Shown: piece after piece, positions 52,901 through 57,370 of the stretch
Layout: each line of letters begins with the position of its first letter
Position numbering within the stretch: position 1 is the first letter of the stretch
NCBI GenBank assembly: GCA_031761405.1
Contig: JASEVX010000007.1
Coordinates: forward strand, 62,693,062-62,757,061
Length of the DNA: 64,000 nucleotides
From: Serripes groenlandicus
Lineage: Eukaryota > Mollusca > Bivalvia > Cardiida > Cardiidae
Direction of reading: 5' to 3'
The notes under the pieces: model-generated
Database searches by the model: none
What the model saw: only the letters and a program-made list of their open reading frames with translations
What the model was told of the DNA's origin: nothing
Translations under genes and position numbers: made by a program

Positions 52901-55550
52901 ATTGTTCAATAAGAAAGTCTGATGCAGAGGCGATAGAAAGCGACTGTGAATGGGAAAGGGATAGTTTCCAAACGTATGGAGGTCGGTTTTCTGATATCGT
53001 AGCTCAATTAGTTCTAGATAGTATATTGTAGATTTAGATATTTACGGTTTTTAACACATTTTGAAGCATGACCCAGGGTTTCTTTGTATTGTACATTTTT
53101 AGGCTTAGTTTCTTGATCTTTCTGTTACAAGTATATGCAGATAAAGGGCGTCAGGCGATGTGAAGTTTTGTTATATCTGAATAGAGCTAGAACACGATTA
53201 AACAAGTCTCGACTGGGTCAAAACTGTGTTATTTAGTGATCCCCTGATTTAAAAATATGCACGCAGATGCCTGTATTTTACCCGCCCCATGAGAAAACCA
53301 ACATGGTGGACTGCGTAAAGTATCGACCCGGATCAGCCTTAGCATGCCGCGCAGGCTAACCCGAACAGACACGTATCGCCTCTTGTGGATTTTCTGTTTC
53401 ATGAATAATTACTCTATACCTATATCCCCATGAGACGGAATGTGTCGGCCGGATCAGTCTGCGCGGATTACGCAGCGTCCATGATGTCATCTCATTTATC
53501 ATCCTCTTCAATATCTCTCTTAGAACTCAATAAAATGCTCTGGTGCAGTTACTACAAGAACCGTGATCCGGATGCGATTTTTTGGGGGTACCCACACTCT
53601 AGGGTTTTGAGGATTCAACCCTTTTTCCACATACAACACATCTGCAGCAGACGACTTTGAAATCATAAAGACAAAACTACGAAAAATCTCTCTATAAACT
53701 AATGTATAGTTATTTGATAGGTTTGAAAACAAACATTGTGGCAAAGGGAGAAATTGCTCATAATGAGCAATTACCCCCTTTGTCATAATGTTTTCGAAAG
53801 TCGTCTGCTGAAAATGCACAACAATGCGTCTATAAGCGGCAAAGGGTTAATTAAGCACACGAAAGACGCCTCTTGTCTAGATCTCTGAATCTGCAAAGCT
53901 TACTCGTGTTCGTGCCAAAGGATGGTATACCTCAAGCCTCTTATCGCTTGACGCTGTTCGAATGTTCTTTATAATAAACTTCTGTTTTGTGTTTTTATTA
54001 CAGCTTCAATTTTAACCTTCTCCAGCATACAACAAAATCTGCAACAGACGACTTTGGACACCTCTACATATGTAGGCAAAAATATGGAAATTTTCTATGA
54101 ATGAAATAATGATTGAATAGGGTTGAAAACATTGTTGCGAAATGAGAAATTACTCTTAAAAAGCATTTTCTTATCTTGCCACAATGTTTTAAAAGGTGCT
54201 CCTCCATAAATGCAGAGGGGCCATAAAGCGTCTGTATGTGGGAACAGCGTTTAACAAATGTTTTAATGTATATAATTGGATATTGCTTATTTTCCACATG
54301 AATAAAGGATGCAGTAGATTTATTAATAAATGCATTGCGTCCCGAAACCACTATACGGGCCTCTGTAATTAAGGAAACTTCAATATTTTGTATCGATATA
54401 TCAATTCACAAGAAAAATTACATTTTAGAGGTTTTGAAATTAATTGCAATTAACATCGACGTGCATTTACTGTACAGTCGGTTATTGATGATATCCACTT
54501 TGCATGCAGAGGCTGCCAGGATGAGTGTTAAAGTTAACCGTTTCCCACTTGTCAGGAGGCATCTACAGGGTCTACAGCGGGCGACTTTTGAAAACATTGT
54601 GACAAAAGAAGAAATTGCTCGTAATGAGCAGTTTCTCCATTTGTCACAATGTTTTCAACTCCATTCAATAAGTGTACATTCATTTATGAATATTTTCCTT
54701 ATTTTAACCTAAATGTTGTCACAGTCCACTGCTTCTGATTGGTTGCATGGGGGTAAGGTTGAATTATGAACAATTTGATATCAATCTCGGATGCGCACTG
54801 AATCTTGAAAGTCGGGGTTTTCCCATTGATCTAAAAATAGGCTCATTACACAGGTGCATGTACCGATATTGATCATGCTACGCTATATTACTACCCTTAA
54901 CTCTTTCCCGCATACGGCAATTCTGCAGCAGAAGACTTTGAACATATTTTGTCAAAAAATTGAAAAATCTCTATAATTGAATGGAAAACCTCTTACCAAA
55001 AGTGGAGAACATTGTGTCAAAAGGAGAAAGTTCTTGTTTTGAGCAATTTCTTCTTTTGTCAATGTTTTCAAAAAGCCGTCTGCTGCAGAGGCGTCAGAAA
55101 GCGTCTATATGAGGGAAAGGGTTAACGATAGTAATATGGCGTAACATGATCAACATCTGTACATGCATCTGTGGCCCATCAAAAAAATATTTTCATAAAT
55201 TGCATCTTCGACCAGTAATTAAGTTACATACATTAACAGTCAGTCCCCTATTGAAAGTTGTATAAATTGAAAATCATTGTAACGAGTCACCAGTATTGCT
55301 TATTGTTGTTATATGTGTATATTTTCAGGTGTGTAGCACGTGTAAAAAGACTATCACGGCGGACTCCCCCGGTCTGTCCCACGACGAGTACCACTGGCAC
55401 GCGTGTCCCCACTGTTTTAGTTGTCACGAGTGCGGCAAGAACCTCATCAACCATCACTTCCTGTTGAAGGAAGGGAGATTATTCTGCAGTACAGACTGTA
55501 GACATTCGTATATTACCTCCCCTAAACATAATGTACACCATACACATTAG
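25892..55550 (+). CDS. TES: Testin-like PET-LIM protein, whole gene (7 exons)
   Basis: Joined exons 25892-25909, 42019-42110, 43248-43473, 45188-45415, 46223-46438, 48038-48196 and 55329-55550 keep one frame and give about 386 residues (human testin is 421). Seen: a Cys/His cluster at residues 21-50 (CLKC, H34, W36, CKHCRC, H50), a PET-like stretch at about 90-180, then LIM1 (190-246), LIM2 (255-306) and LIM3 (315-370) with the zinc ligands in place. The N-terminal Cys cluster and three LIM domains fit testin rather than prickle, and there is no C-terminal CaaX box. Known for the family: testin is a cytoplasmic focal-adhesion scaffold that binds actin regulators such as zyxin and Mena. Odd: the usual PET segment with a WAPPG-like core is not found. 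Exons 2-7 are secure; exon 1 is a prediction joined across a 16-kb intron. Confidence 0.85.
25930..26153 (-). mobile_element. TTAA-MITE-1, very degraded, abutting the next
   Basis: TTTTCCCACATGCAGACG left; GCCGCAGATTCATTGT and GGAAACAGTTAA right. Starts 20 bp after the testin exon-1 donor. Confidence 0.5.
26150..26338 (+). mobile_element. TTAA-MITE-1, right-truncated
   Basis: TTAACTCTTTCACTCATA left end; stops after GCCGTCTGCTGCGGAG. Shares TTAA with the degraded copy on its left. Confidence 0.65.
26461..26694 (-). mobile_element. TTAA-MITE-1, near full length
   Basis: Ends TTAACCCTTTCCC...GGAAAGGGTTAA, both intact. Confidence 0.78.
26757..27335 (-). mobile_element. TTAA-MITE-1 interrupted by a hAT-like composite
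   Basis: CCCCTTTCCACATACGGATG left of the insertion; CCGACGCTTTTACAGCAGAC and a decayed right arm after it. Confidence 0.6.
26787..27137 (+). mobile_element. hAT-like composite element, full length, nested
   Basis: About 351 bp, ends CAGGGGCGTAGCTTGG and GTACGCCCCTG. A TA-MITE occupies about 26822-27050. GGTTTCC is repeated on both sides (26781-26787 and 27137-27143), 5-7 bp depending on where the end is drawn. Confidence 0.75.
27555..27915 (+). repeat. GA-rich simple sequence (GGGAGA)n
   Basis: Nearly uninterrupted purine strand of GGGAGA, GAGA and two G-runs near 27835-27890. The long Arg/Glu and Ser/Leu frames on the two strands are artefacts. Confidence 0.95.
27940..28315 (+). repeat. 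10-bp tandem repeat GAGGGCTATA / GAGGGCTAGA
   Basis: About 37 units in two alternating variants, directly after the GA tract. Confidence 0.9.
28583..28812 (-). mobile_element. TTAA-MITE-1, 230 bp, well preserved
   Basis: Both TTAA sites, arms and inner hairpin (GAAATTGCTAAAAACGAGC) present. Confidence 0.82.
28813..29260. other. No recognised feature
   Basis: Possible worn MITE piece near 28885-28945 (GAAATTGCGCATCACGTG). Otherwise nothing recognised. Confidence 0.4.
29274..29488 (-). mobile_element. tRNA-SINE, minus strand, 13-bp target duplication
   Basis: 215 bp. 3' domain first (GGTTTTATGCCACTTTCAAC), then a head with GGGGATCGAACCCGGG and CTAACCACTCGACCACAGCG. TTGTAAATATGTT flanks it at 29261-29273 and 29489-29501. 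Its head groups with the SINE at 58995. Confidence 0.88.
29830..29985 (-). mobile_element. TTAA-MITE-1, partial
   Basis: CTATCCCTCTTACAGACG left arm and inner hairpin; right arm missing. Confidence 0.55.
29986..30331. other. No recognised feature
   Basis: AT-rich; nothing recognised. Confidence 0.5.
30332..30544 (+). mobile_element. TTAA-MITE-1, hairpin loop deleted
   Basis: CCCTTTCCCTCATACGAC left; GGAGAAATC joined to TTCTTTTGTC, removing one stem; right end GGGAAACGGTTT. Confidence 0.7.
30668..30898 (-). mobile_element. TTAA-MITE-1 with altered, still paired inner stem
   Basis: Well preserved 231 bp. Inner stem GCAC...GTGC (30751-30765) in place of GCTC...GAGC. Confidence 0.8.
31264..31498 (+). 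mobile_element. TTAA-MITE-1 with a covarying A/T to C/G stem pair
   Basis: Well preserved. The inner stem reads GAACTTGCTC...GAGCAAGTTC, so an A-T pair of the consensus stem is C-G here. Confidence 0.8.
31740..32412 (+). repeat. Helitron-like element J with internal repeats
   Basis: About three diverged units of GACCCTCTA...GATTCCTTCAAGCC, each followed by a GATTGGA-AAAAGACAT-like stretch. It ends CAGGTGAGCGACCTAGGAGG, CATCATGACCCTCTTGTTTT. Relatives at 37620 and 39120. Open frames here have no domain. Confidence 0.55.
32410..32515 (-). mobile_element. tRNA-SINE fragment
   Basis: TTTTATGCCATTACTTTTG, then GGATCGAACTTGG and CGGTTACCACTCACC: 3' domain joined to a head with the middle deleted. 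Confidence 0.5.
32546..32757 (-). mobile_element. TTAA-MITE-1, worn
   Basis: GTCCCACAAACAGACGG left, inner hairpin intact, TTGTTGTATGCGGGAAAGG right. Confidence 0.6.
32830..33058 (+). mobile_element. TTAA-MITE-1
   Basis: Ends TTAACCCTTTCCC...AAAAGGATTAA; stem diverged (GAATCTGCTTACTCTGAGC). Confidence 0.68.
33322..33500 (+). mobile_element. TTAA-MITE-1, old copy
   Basis: TTAACCATTTCCCCCACATA left; AGCGTCGTCTACCGCAGATG right; terminus missing. Confidence 0.5.
33828..34039 (-). mobile_element. TTAA-MITE-1
   Basis: ATAACACTTTCTGACACAC left, GTGTGGGAACGTGTTAA right. Confidence 0.62.
34040..34710. other. No recognised feature
   Basis: AT-rich intronic sequence, nothing recognised. Confidence 0.45.
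34711..35355 (+). repeat. 30-bp satellite, about 21 units
   Basis: The unit is TCAATGAAACTTCACATCAC then TAGGCAAATT (or TAGGCACATT). Exact 30-bp spacing from 34711 to 35341. The forward frame (MKLHITRQIS per unit) stays open for 197 codons after one stop near 34779. No upstream exon or signal peptide; treated as non-coding. Confidence 0.93.
35356..36392. other. No recognised feature
   Basis: Over 1 kb of AT-rich intronic DNA without a recognised repeat or exon. A faint Helitron-like J stretch (GGTGACCCTTTACATGACTT) is near 35511. Confidence 0.45.
36393..36615 (+). mobile_element. TTAA-MITE-1, worn
   Basis: TTTAACCCTATACAAAATAC left, AATCTGCAGCAGGCAACTTT arm, GTATGTGGGAAAC right. Confidence 0.58.
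36941..37202 (+). mobile_element. TA-MITE, full length
   Basis: Ends TGAGGCGTTCCACGAG...CGTGGAACGTCTCA, flanked by TA. The GCGGACTGCGCAGGCTGATC block is a strong internal palindrome. Confidence 0.78.
37456..37570 (+). mobile_element. TTAA-MITE-1, left part only
   Basis: CCTTCCTACATACAACAAAT, CTGCAGCAGAAGAC arm; breaks off before the hairpin. Confidence 0.5.
37620..38115 (+). repeat. Helitron-like element J, second copy
   Basis: CGTCGTCCATCGTCGTTACC, AACCACTGGGCCGATTTC and two units with GTGATCCTCTACA-AA...GTTCAAGGCATATTGATTGG. Interrupted or ended by repeat E at 38116. Confidence 0.5.
38116..38575 (+). repeat. Dispersed repeat E, copy 2
   Basis: Same start as 10066. On the minus strand a 67-codon frame (38404-38607) includes DIHGLTLLNEFY and LNMKTTFSKLKL; copy 1 keeps some of this but with stops. 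Possibly a fragment of an unknown element-borne gene. Confidence 0.62.
38576..39118. other. No recognised feature
   Basis: Contains a GACGCAAAGCGTC palindrome near 38690; otherwise nothing recognised. Confidence 0.45.
39119..39500 (+). repeat. Helitron-like element J, third copy
   Basis: Starts with TTCCGGCGACATTGATGC (also at 11699) and ends CTCAGGTGATCGATTTAGGG, CCATCTTGGCCCTCGTGTT. Confidence 0.5.
39577..39771. mobile_element. 195-bp MITE with 35-bp inverted ends
   Basis: Ends CGAGGGCTTGGCGTCAAACG then GTTGTAACTAAAA, with the inverse at 39738-39771 (one mismatch). ATCT flanks both sides (39573-39576, 39772-39775). A short relative is at 47440-47515. Confidence 0.7.
40105..40484. mobile_element. 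Foldback element with GGACAAAATG repeats
   Basis: The left arm has short direct repeats of GGACAAAATGTCCAC, then GCCACAATATGAAAAGAGG; the right arm is the inverse starting GTGTGCTGCTTTAACATT. Arms exceed 80 bp with small indels around a middle of about 100 bp. ATCCTTTCGCGC at the left and ATCCTTTCCCGC at the right suggest a 12-bp target duplication in a MITE-1 end. Confidence 0.75.
40488..40914 (-). mobile_element. TTAA-MITE-1 with foreign insert
   Basis: TCCTTTCCCGCATATAGACG left; GTCTGTTGAAGATTTGGTGT and GGGAAAGGGTTTAA right. About 200 bp at 40620-40825 do not belong to the family and include a 49-bp tandem duplication (from 40664). Confidence 0.62.
40915..41309. other. No recognised feature
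   Basis: Nothing recognised. Confidence 0.45.
41310..41485 (-). mobile_element. TTAA-MITE-1, right terminus lost
   Basis: TTAACCCTTCCCTACATATG left; inner hairpin GATATTGCTCATAATGAGC; ends at GTCGTCTGCTGCAGG. Confidence 0.62.
41505..41788 (+). repeat. Perfect 142-bp tandem duplication
   Basis: TCCACGTGGTCTCACAGCC...ACAAGAAATATAT occurs twice, 142 bp apart, with no difference seen. Lies in the intron just before testin exon 2. A faint relative is near 47311. Confidence 0.92.
42019..42110 (+). CDS. TES: Testin exon 2: N-terminal Cys/His cluster, first half
   Basis: The acceptor ends AATTTCAG at 42018 and the donor is GTAGGT at 42111. The phase is 0 in and 2 out. It encodes residues 7-37 (last codon split), including C21, C24, C28, H34 and W36 in the pattern CLKC-x3-C-x5-H-x-WR. 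That pattern matches the N-terminal cysteine-rich region of testin and LMCD1 and is absent from prickle. The split arginine codon (AG/A) joins exactly to KICKHC in the next exon. Confidence 0.85.
42287..42380 (+). CDS. Possible alternative terminal exon of the testin gene
   Basis: An acceptor (CGTTTTGTTTACAG, ending 42286) is followed by sequence in phase with exon 2. The split arginine codon completes with G, then 30 codons beginning KASIPSYEMEG run to a TAG at 42378-42380. Use of this exon would give a protein of about 67 residues with only half of the Cys/His cluster. It does not resemble any testin region, so it may be a chance open stretch. Confidence 0.25.
42893..42990 (+). mobile_element. 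tRNA-SINE fragment
   Basis: CATTTCGACTGACTCGCTG and CAACGCCGTGATATAACAAC belong to the SINE 3' half; GACTGACTCGCTGATGTC is also at 63307. Confidence 0.5.
43003..43192 (-). mobile_element. TA-MITE, left-truncated, beside testin exon 3
   Basis: Ends TTGTTGTCTCGTCGAACGGCTCA-type terminus at 43192, TA after it; truncated at GTGCGTAATGTATCGACC. Confidence 0.68.
43248..43473 (+). CDS. TES: Testin exon 3: Cys/His cluster second half and PET lead-in
   Basis: The acceptor is TTTACAG at 43241-43247 and the donor GTAAGT at 43474. The phase is 2 in, 0 out. It encodes KICKHCRCGPEDHDL, the second ligand set of the cluster, then an acidic run (DDDDRD) and a region ending in VSENL. In other testins the following residues lead to a WAPPG-type motif; here the exon stops short of it. 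A TA-MITE ends 55 bp upstream at 43192. Confidence 0.85.
43474..44130. other. Testin intron 3, first part
   Basis: AT-rich. A good acceptor-like run (TTTTTTCTGTCTGTTAATAG) near 43950 is followed by a stop in each plausible phase. No missing PET exon found. Confidence 0.5.
44131..44802 (+). mobile_element. AGCTCGAC element, second copy
   Basis: TTAGCTCGACTTTTCAAAG start, GGCGTCGGCGTTGATGTC, about three repeats of ACCATCATTAC-TCAACAGACAA, end AAAGTCGAGCACGCTGTC, hairpin, CTCTTGTTTT. Confidence 0.68.
44939..45124 (+). mobile_element. TTAA-MITE-1, very worn
   Basis: GACTCTTTCCGGCAAACAAG left, CATGGGAAACGGTTAA right. Confidence 0.5.
45188..45415 (+). CDS. TES: Testin exon 4: PET-domain second half
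   Basis: The acceptor is TATTACAG at 45187 and the donor GTAAGT at 45416. Phase 0 at both ends, 76 codons. It encodes YISMLPKDKQ, then RRRQLQRQLPLHD, then an E/K-rich helix ending AAGIG. These correspond in order to the YMQMLP, QLPxHD and A-G-G landmarks of PET domains. The residues between MLPKDKQ and RRRQ are shorter than usual because the GSEGA-like stretch is missing. Confidence 0.85.
45416..45985. other. Testin intron 4, unassigned part
   Basis: No repeat family or exon recognised; a minus-strand 97-codon frame at 45450-45743 shows no domain. Confidence 0.45.
45986..46146 (+). mobile_element. AGCTCGAC element, short copy
   Basis: TTTTAGCTCGACTTTTGAAA, GGCGTCGTCGTCGGCGTCGG, end CCAGTCGAGCGTCTGTGCC...GGTGCTCTTGTTT. 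Ends 76 bp before testin exon 5. Confidence 0.65.
46223..46438 (+). CDS. TES: Testin exon 5: LIM1 and start of LIM2
   Basis: The acceptor is TTTTTTCCAG at 46222 and the donor GTAAAA (weaker than consensus) at 46439. Phase 0 at both ends, 72 codons. LIM1 ligands read C190-x2-C193-x22-H216-x2-C219-x2-C222-x2-C225-x17-C243-x2-H246. The stretch KELLVDNIYF followed by YCGRHYAD is a strong testin/prickle signature. The exon closes with CCACDE, the first two ligands of LIM2. Confidence 0.92.
46485..46710 (-). mobile_element. TTAA-MITE-1 in testin intron 5
   Basis: Well preserved, both TTAA ends; starts 47 bp after the exon-5 donor. Confidence 0.8.
47055..47245 (+). mobile_element. tRNA-SINE, headless and worn
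   Basis: ACGTCTTCCACCAATTGGCT, GCCAGTTGCT and TGATAATGTGTTGAAAACGG match the 4909 SINE body and tail. Confidence 0.65.
47440..47515. repeat. Short hairpin MITE related to 39577
   Basis: ACGGTTTCATGCATAACAGG...and its inverse CCGTTTTGCATGAAGCCATC, arms about 28 bp with several mismatches; shares GGTTGTAACTA with the ends at 39577. Confidence 0.55.
47700..47935 (-). mobile_element. tRNA-SINE, minus strand, worn
   Basis: GAAGCCGCTATATAACTAG, CCCACAATCCTGAGCGCAAA, then a head with GCGGATCGAACCCGATACC and CTCTACCAAAACACCACCG. Confidence 0.65.
48038..48196 (+). CDS. TES: Testin exon 6: LIM2
   Basis: The acceptor is ATATTTTCAG at 48037 and the donor GTATTG at 48197. Phase 0 at both ends, 53 codons. 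It contains REYTQAENQSWH, close to the testin LIM2 signature, then H276-x2-H279-x2-C282-x2-C285-x17-C303-x2-C306. The His at the fourth ligand position is also usual in testin LIM2. Confidence 0.92.
48256..48485 (+). mobile_element. TTAA-MITE-1, very worn
   Basis: CACATCTGCAGCAGACGACC arm and inner hairpin remnant; termini not preserved. Starts about 60 bp after the exon-6 donor. Confidence 0.5.
48620..48856 (+). mobile_element. TTAA-MITE-1 with longer ends, left of a pair
   Basis: Termini CCCTCCCTTTCCCAC...GTGGGAAAGGGAAGGG, about four bases longer than usual; shares its right TTAA with the next copy. Confidence 0.75.
48853..49039 (+). mobile_element. TTAA-MITE-1 with longer ends, right of a pair
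   Basis: TTAACCCTCCCTTTCCCAC left; hairpin mostly deleted; right end GAGGGAAATTGTTTA. Confidence 0.68.
49078..49277 (+). mobile_element. TTAA-MITE-2 (family definition)
   Basis: TTAACCCTTTCGCTGCCAG...GAAAGAGTTAA. The inner hairpin has AATGTAGATTCAGG and its inverse, with AGCTCATAACGAGCC at the tip. Interior unrelated to MITE-1, but same TTAA site, CCCTTT end and off-centre inner hairpin. Confidence 0.75.
49597..49624 (+). repeat. (ACT)n microsatellite
   Basis: Nine ACT triplets in a row. Confidence 0.95.
49837..50048 (+). mobile_element. TTAA-MITE-2
   Basis: TTAACCCTTTCGCTGCTAAAG left; right end decayed to CTCGGCAGCTAAAGTG. Confidence 0.72.
50068..50450 (+). mobile_element. tRNA-SINE with duplicated 3' half
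   Basis: Head GCCGAGCCCTGATAACTCAG and GAGTTCGAATCAGC; the stretch from GGCTAACA-TCTATGT through GCCAGTTGCTTGG recurs at about 50344, suggesting an internal duplication or a second insertion. Confidence 0.72.
50485..50690 (+). mobile_element. TTAA-MITE-1, right end replaced by next copy
   Basis: CTTTCCCACACACAAGAAAT left; after GCGTTTGTATG the expected TGGGAAAGGG is missing and the next copy starts. Confidence 0.62.
50689..50918 (-). mobile_element. TTAA-MITE-1, 230 bp, well preserved
   Basis: Both ends, arms and hairpin intact. Confidence 0.82.
51178..51355 (+). mobile_element. TTAA-MITE-1, worn
   Basis: ATTTCTGCAGCCGATGACTT arm to GTCTCTATGTGGGAGAG. Confidence 0.5.
51356..51746. other. 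No recognised feature
   Basis: AT-rich intronic DNA. Confidence 0.45.
51747..51976 (+). mobile_element. TTAA-MITE-1, 230 bp, well preserved
   Basis: TTAACCCTTTCCCTCATACG...GGGAAAGTGTTAA, hairpin intact. Confidence 0.8.
51977..52427. other. No recognised feature
   Basis: Nothing recognised. Confidence 0.45.
52428..52679 (+). mobile_element. TA-MITE
   Basis: TCAGCCGTCCCGCGAGAAAA left, GTTTTCTCGCGTGATGGCTCA-type right end; internal blocks in consensus order. Confidence 0.75.
52762..52966 (+). mobile_element. TTAA-MITE-1, worn
   Basis: TTAACCCTTGCTCAAATACA left, GAATGGGAAAGGGATAG right; hairpin largely lost. Confidence 0.55.
52967..53280. other. No recognised feature
   Basis: Nothing recognised. 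Confidence 0.45.
53281..53496 (+). mobile_element. TA-MITE, right part shortened
   Basis: CCCGCCCCATGAGAAAACCA left, normal interior, then a deletion inside GCGCGGATTACGCAGCGTCC. Confidence 0.68.
53614..53850 (+). mobile_element. TTAA-MITE-1
   Basis: TTCAACCCTTTTTCCACATA...GGCAAAGGGTTAA, inner hairpin GAAATTGCTCATAATGAGC. Confidence 0.72.
54012..54254 (+). mobile_element. TTAA-MITE-1
   Basis: TTAACCTTCTCCAGCATACA left, GTATGTGGGAACAGCGTTTAA right. Confidence 0.65.
54533..54766 (-). mobile_element. TTAA-MITE-1
   Basis: TTAACCGTTTCCCACTTGTC left; hairpin GAAATTGCTCGTAATGAGC; right arm diverged. Confidence 0.6.
54897..55125 (+). mobile_element. TTAA-MITE-1 before testin exon 7
   Basis: TTAACTCTTTCCCGCATACG...GAGGGAAAGGGTTAA, about 200 bp upstream of the exon-7 acceptor. 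Confidence 0.76.
55329..55550 (+). CDS. TES: Testin exon 7: LIM3 and stop
   Basis: The acceptor is TATTTTCAG at 55328; TAG stop at 55548-55550; 73 codons. LIM3 reads C315-x2-C318-x18-H337-x4-C342-x2-C345-x2-C348-x17-C366-x3-C370; the H-x4-C and C-x3-C spacings match testin LIM3. The tail is basic and His-rich (SPKHNVHHTH) with no CaaX box. The preceding 7.1-kb intron is packed with TTAA-MITE-1 copies, the nearest ending at 55125. Confidence 0.92.
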   Translation: MCSTCKKTITADSPGLSHDEYHWHACPHCFSCHECGKNLINHHFLLKEGRLFCSTDCRHSYITSPKHNVHHTH

Positions 55551-55729
55551 ATTATGTTCATATATCATAGTGATTGAATTATTTATGTTATTAACAGACA
55601 TGTAGTTTTTATACATGACCAAGGAGGTCAACGTATGCAATGTCGAATATACTTAAGCTCATCTTTATAATGTCCAATTTAACCCTACAATGTTTAAAGT
55701 CATTAATTACGGCATAATGTAAATGATGA

Positions 55730-55960
55730 TTAACCCGCTTCCACATACAGGCGTTCTCTGACGCCTCTGCAGCAGACGACTTATGAACACATTGAGGCAA
55801 AAGCAGAAATTGCTCCTAATGAGCAATTTCTTCTTTTGCTTTTATTTTTTGAATTTTTAAATTATTATACTTTCATTTACAGAGATGTTTTTTCATATTT
55901 GTGTGCCAAGATGTTTTCAAGTCGTCTAATGCAGATTTATTATATATGGTTAAGGGTTAA
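55730..55960 (-). mobile_element. TTAA-MITE-1 downstream of testin
   Basis: TTAACCCGCTTCCACATACA...GGTTAAGGGTTAA; inside the 3' UTR if the AATAAA at 56013 is used. Confidence 0.72.
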
Positions 55961-56012
55961 TAACTGATGTCATAACATTTTTTGATAAATTATAATGTTG
56001 AAAGATTTTGAA

Positions 56013-56018
56013 AATAAA
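56013..56018 (+). terminator. Candidate poly(A) signal for the testin gene
   Basis: First clear AATAAA downstream of the testin stop codon, 463 bp after it. If used, the 3' UTR would contain a TTAA-MITE-1 copy at 55730-55960. No closer canonical hexamer was seen. Confidence 0.3.
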
Positions 56019-56379
56019 TGATCATAAACATACCAAAACTTTCATCTGTTTTATGGTGTGTTATTTACCCTTAGCTATGTGGGCCCATTTGAGAAGCATT
56101 TAGACGTCAATTTGCCAGTCCATGCATACGTCATAGGACTATCTTTGTCCAATAGACCTTCTTTCCATATGCTTTCGCAACAAACACAAGTTGAAAATCA
56201 TTGAAATTATAATCGAAGCTTCAATACGAAGACGAGAAGTCCAAATCAACGGCTTGGTTAGATTCGACTCTTTTGTAGAGTTACGGCCCTTTATTAATTT
56301 ACATATATAGTCATGTTATAAATTTAAAAAGTCGAACAATTTCATTGAGGAGAGAGAATAGTCTGTAAAGGAGAAACGG

Positions 56380-56888
56380 TTAATCCTTCCCCACATGCAT
56401 ATCATGTGTACGCTTCTGTCACAGGCGAGTGTTGAAAGCATTGTGCCAAAAAAGAGATTTTTTGTCATCATATTTATTAATTATACTTATATTTCTAGAG
56501 ATTGTATTCGGGGAGCTGAGGAAGCCCTGGTAGCTCAGTCGGTAGCGACGCGGGCTGTCAATCCAGGGGCTGTGTTCTCGAATTCCAGCTCGGCCAATAT
56601 TCTTTCCGACGTTTGACTAACAAATACAGTTTTCGTCCCGAATGGGCTAACAGTCTATGTAGAAAAGCAGCTAGTTACCTGGAAAGTATGTTGTGTAGAG
56701 TAGTTATGTGAGAAAGCTAGAAAACATATGAGTAGGTTGAACTGGCCGCCGTAATATGGACTGAAAATGGTTGAAAACAACGTTAAGTTGTAGTCATTCC
56801 TTCAATCAAACTAGCGATGTTCCATATCTTTGCCTAGAGGTTTTCAAAATTATCTTCTGTAGTTTTGTTGTAAATGGAAAAGGGTTAA
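56380..56888 (-). mobile_element. TTAA-MITE-1 interrupted by a SINE
   Basis: TTAATCCTTCCCCACATGCA left, TTTGTTGTAAATGGAAAAGG right, SINE at 56519-56812 between. Confidence 0.65.
56519..56812 (+). mobile_element. tRNA-SINE, full length, nested
   Basis: Head GCCCTGGTAGCTCAGTCGGT and GTGTTCTCGAATTCC, body with GGGCTAACAGTCTATGTAG, tail CGCCGTAATATGGACTGAAA and a worn (AATC)n. Confidence 0.8.
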
Positions 56889-56896
56889 CCCTTGTG

Positions 56897-57094
56897 CAAC
56901 CCTTTTGCTGCTAAAGGCAATTAAAGGCGTTTGAAAACAATGCAGATTCAGGTGAGACAGCTCATAAAGAAATCTGCATTATTTGCCATTTAAACAATTA
57001 TTTTGACTACATTTCTTGTTGAACGAAACATTAAGTGGTCCAATATTCAACGTGAGAGATTCGACTTTGTGAATTTTGCCAGTAAAAGGGTTAA
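56897..57094 (+). mobile_element. TTAA-MITE-2
   Basis: CAACCCTTTTGCTGCTAAAG left, TTTGCCAGTAAAAGGGTTAA right; the inner hairpin has lost one arm tip. Confidence 0.72.
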
Positions 57095-57254
57095 AAACAC
57101 TGCGTAAAACGAAAGACACGCATGACTAACTGATAACTTTAATATCTATTACTAACTACATGTACCTTACTGAAATCATTTCGGTGACAAATCGTGTATG
57201 GTCTCATCAAATAAGGTGGATATTCAGTTATTTAGGTGTTCATTGCAGTTATAT

Positions 57255-57276
57255 ATTAAATATATATATATAAATA
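57255..57276 (+). promoter_or_regulatory. TATA-like AT run before the USP start
   Basis: A run of alternating TA ending TATATAAATAAG lies 30-45 bp before the ATG. It could be a TATA box with a very short leader, but AT runs are common in this DNA. Confidence 0.2.
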
Positions 57277-57303
57277 AGTGGAGAATCAGACCTACATCAC
57301 AGG

Positions 57304-57370
57304 ATGGGTTCACGACGAATTATTGCCATTGCCATTGACGGAAGCGAAAACGCCGAGTTTGCGTTTCAGT
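57304..57370 (+). CDS. USP exon 1
   Basis: Starts MGSRRIIAIAIDGSE; donor GTAAGT at 57371, phase 1. This is the first beta strand and the conserved Asp loop. The ATG is preceded by CATCACAGG, which could also be a splice acceptor of an untranslated first exon. Confidence 0.88.

Noticed and set aside
55329..55550. Prickle rather than testin
   Set aside because: There is no CaaX prenylation motif at the C-terminus, and the N-terminal Cys/His cluster is of testin/LMCD1 type; three LIM domains exclude LMCD1.
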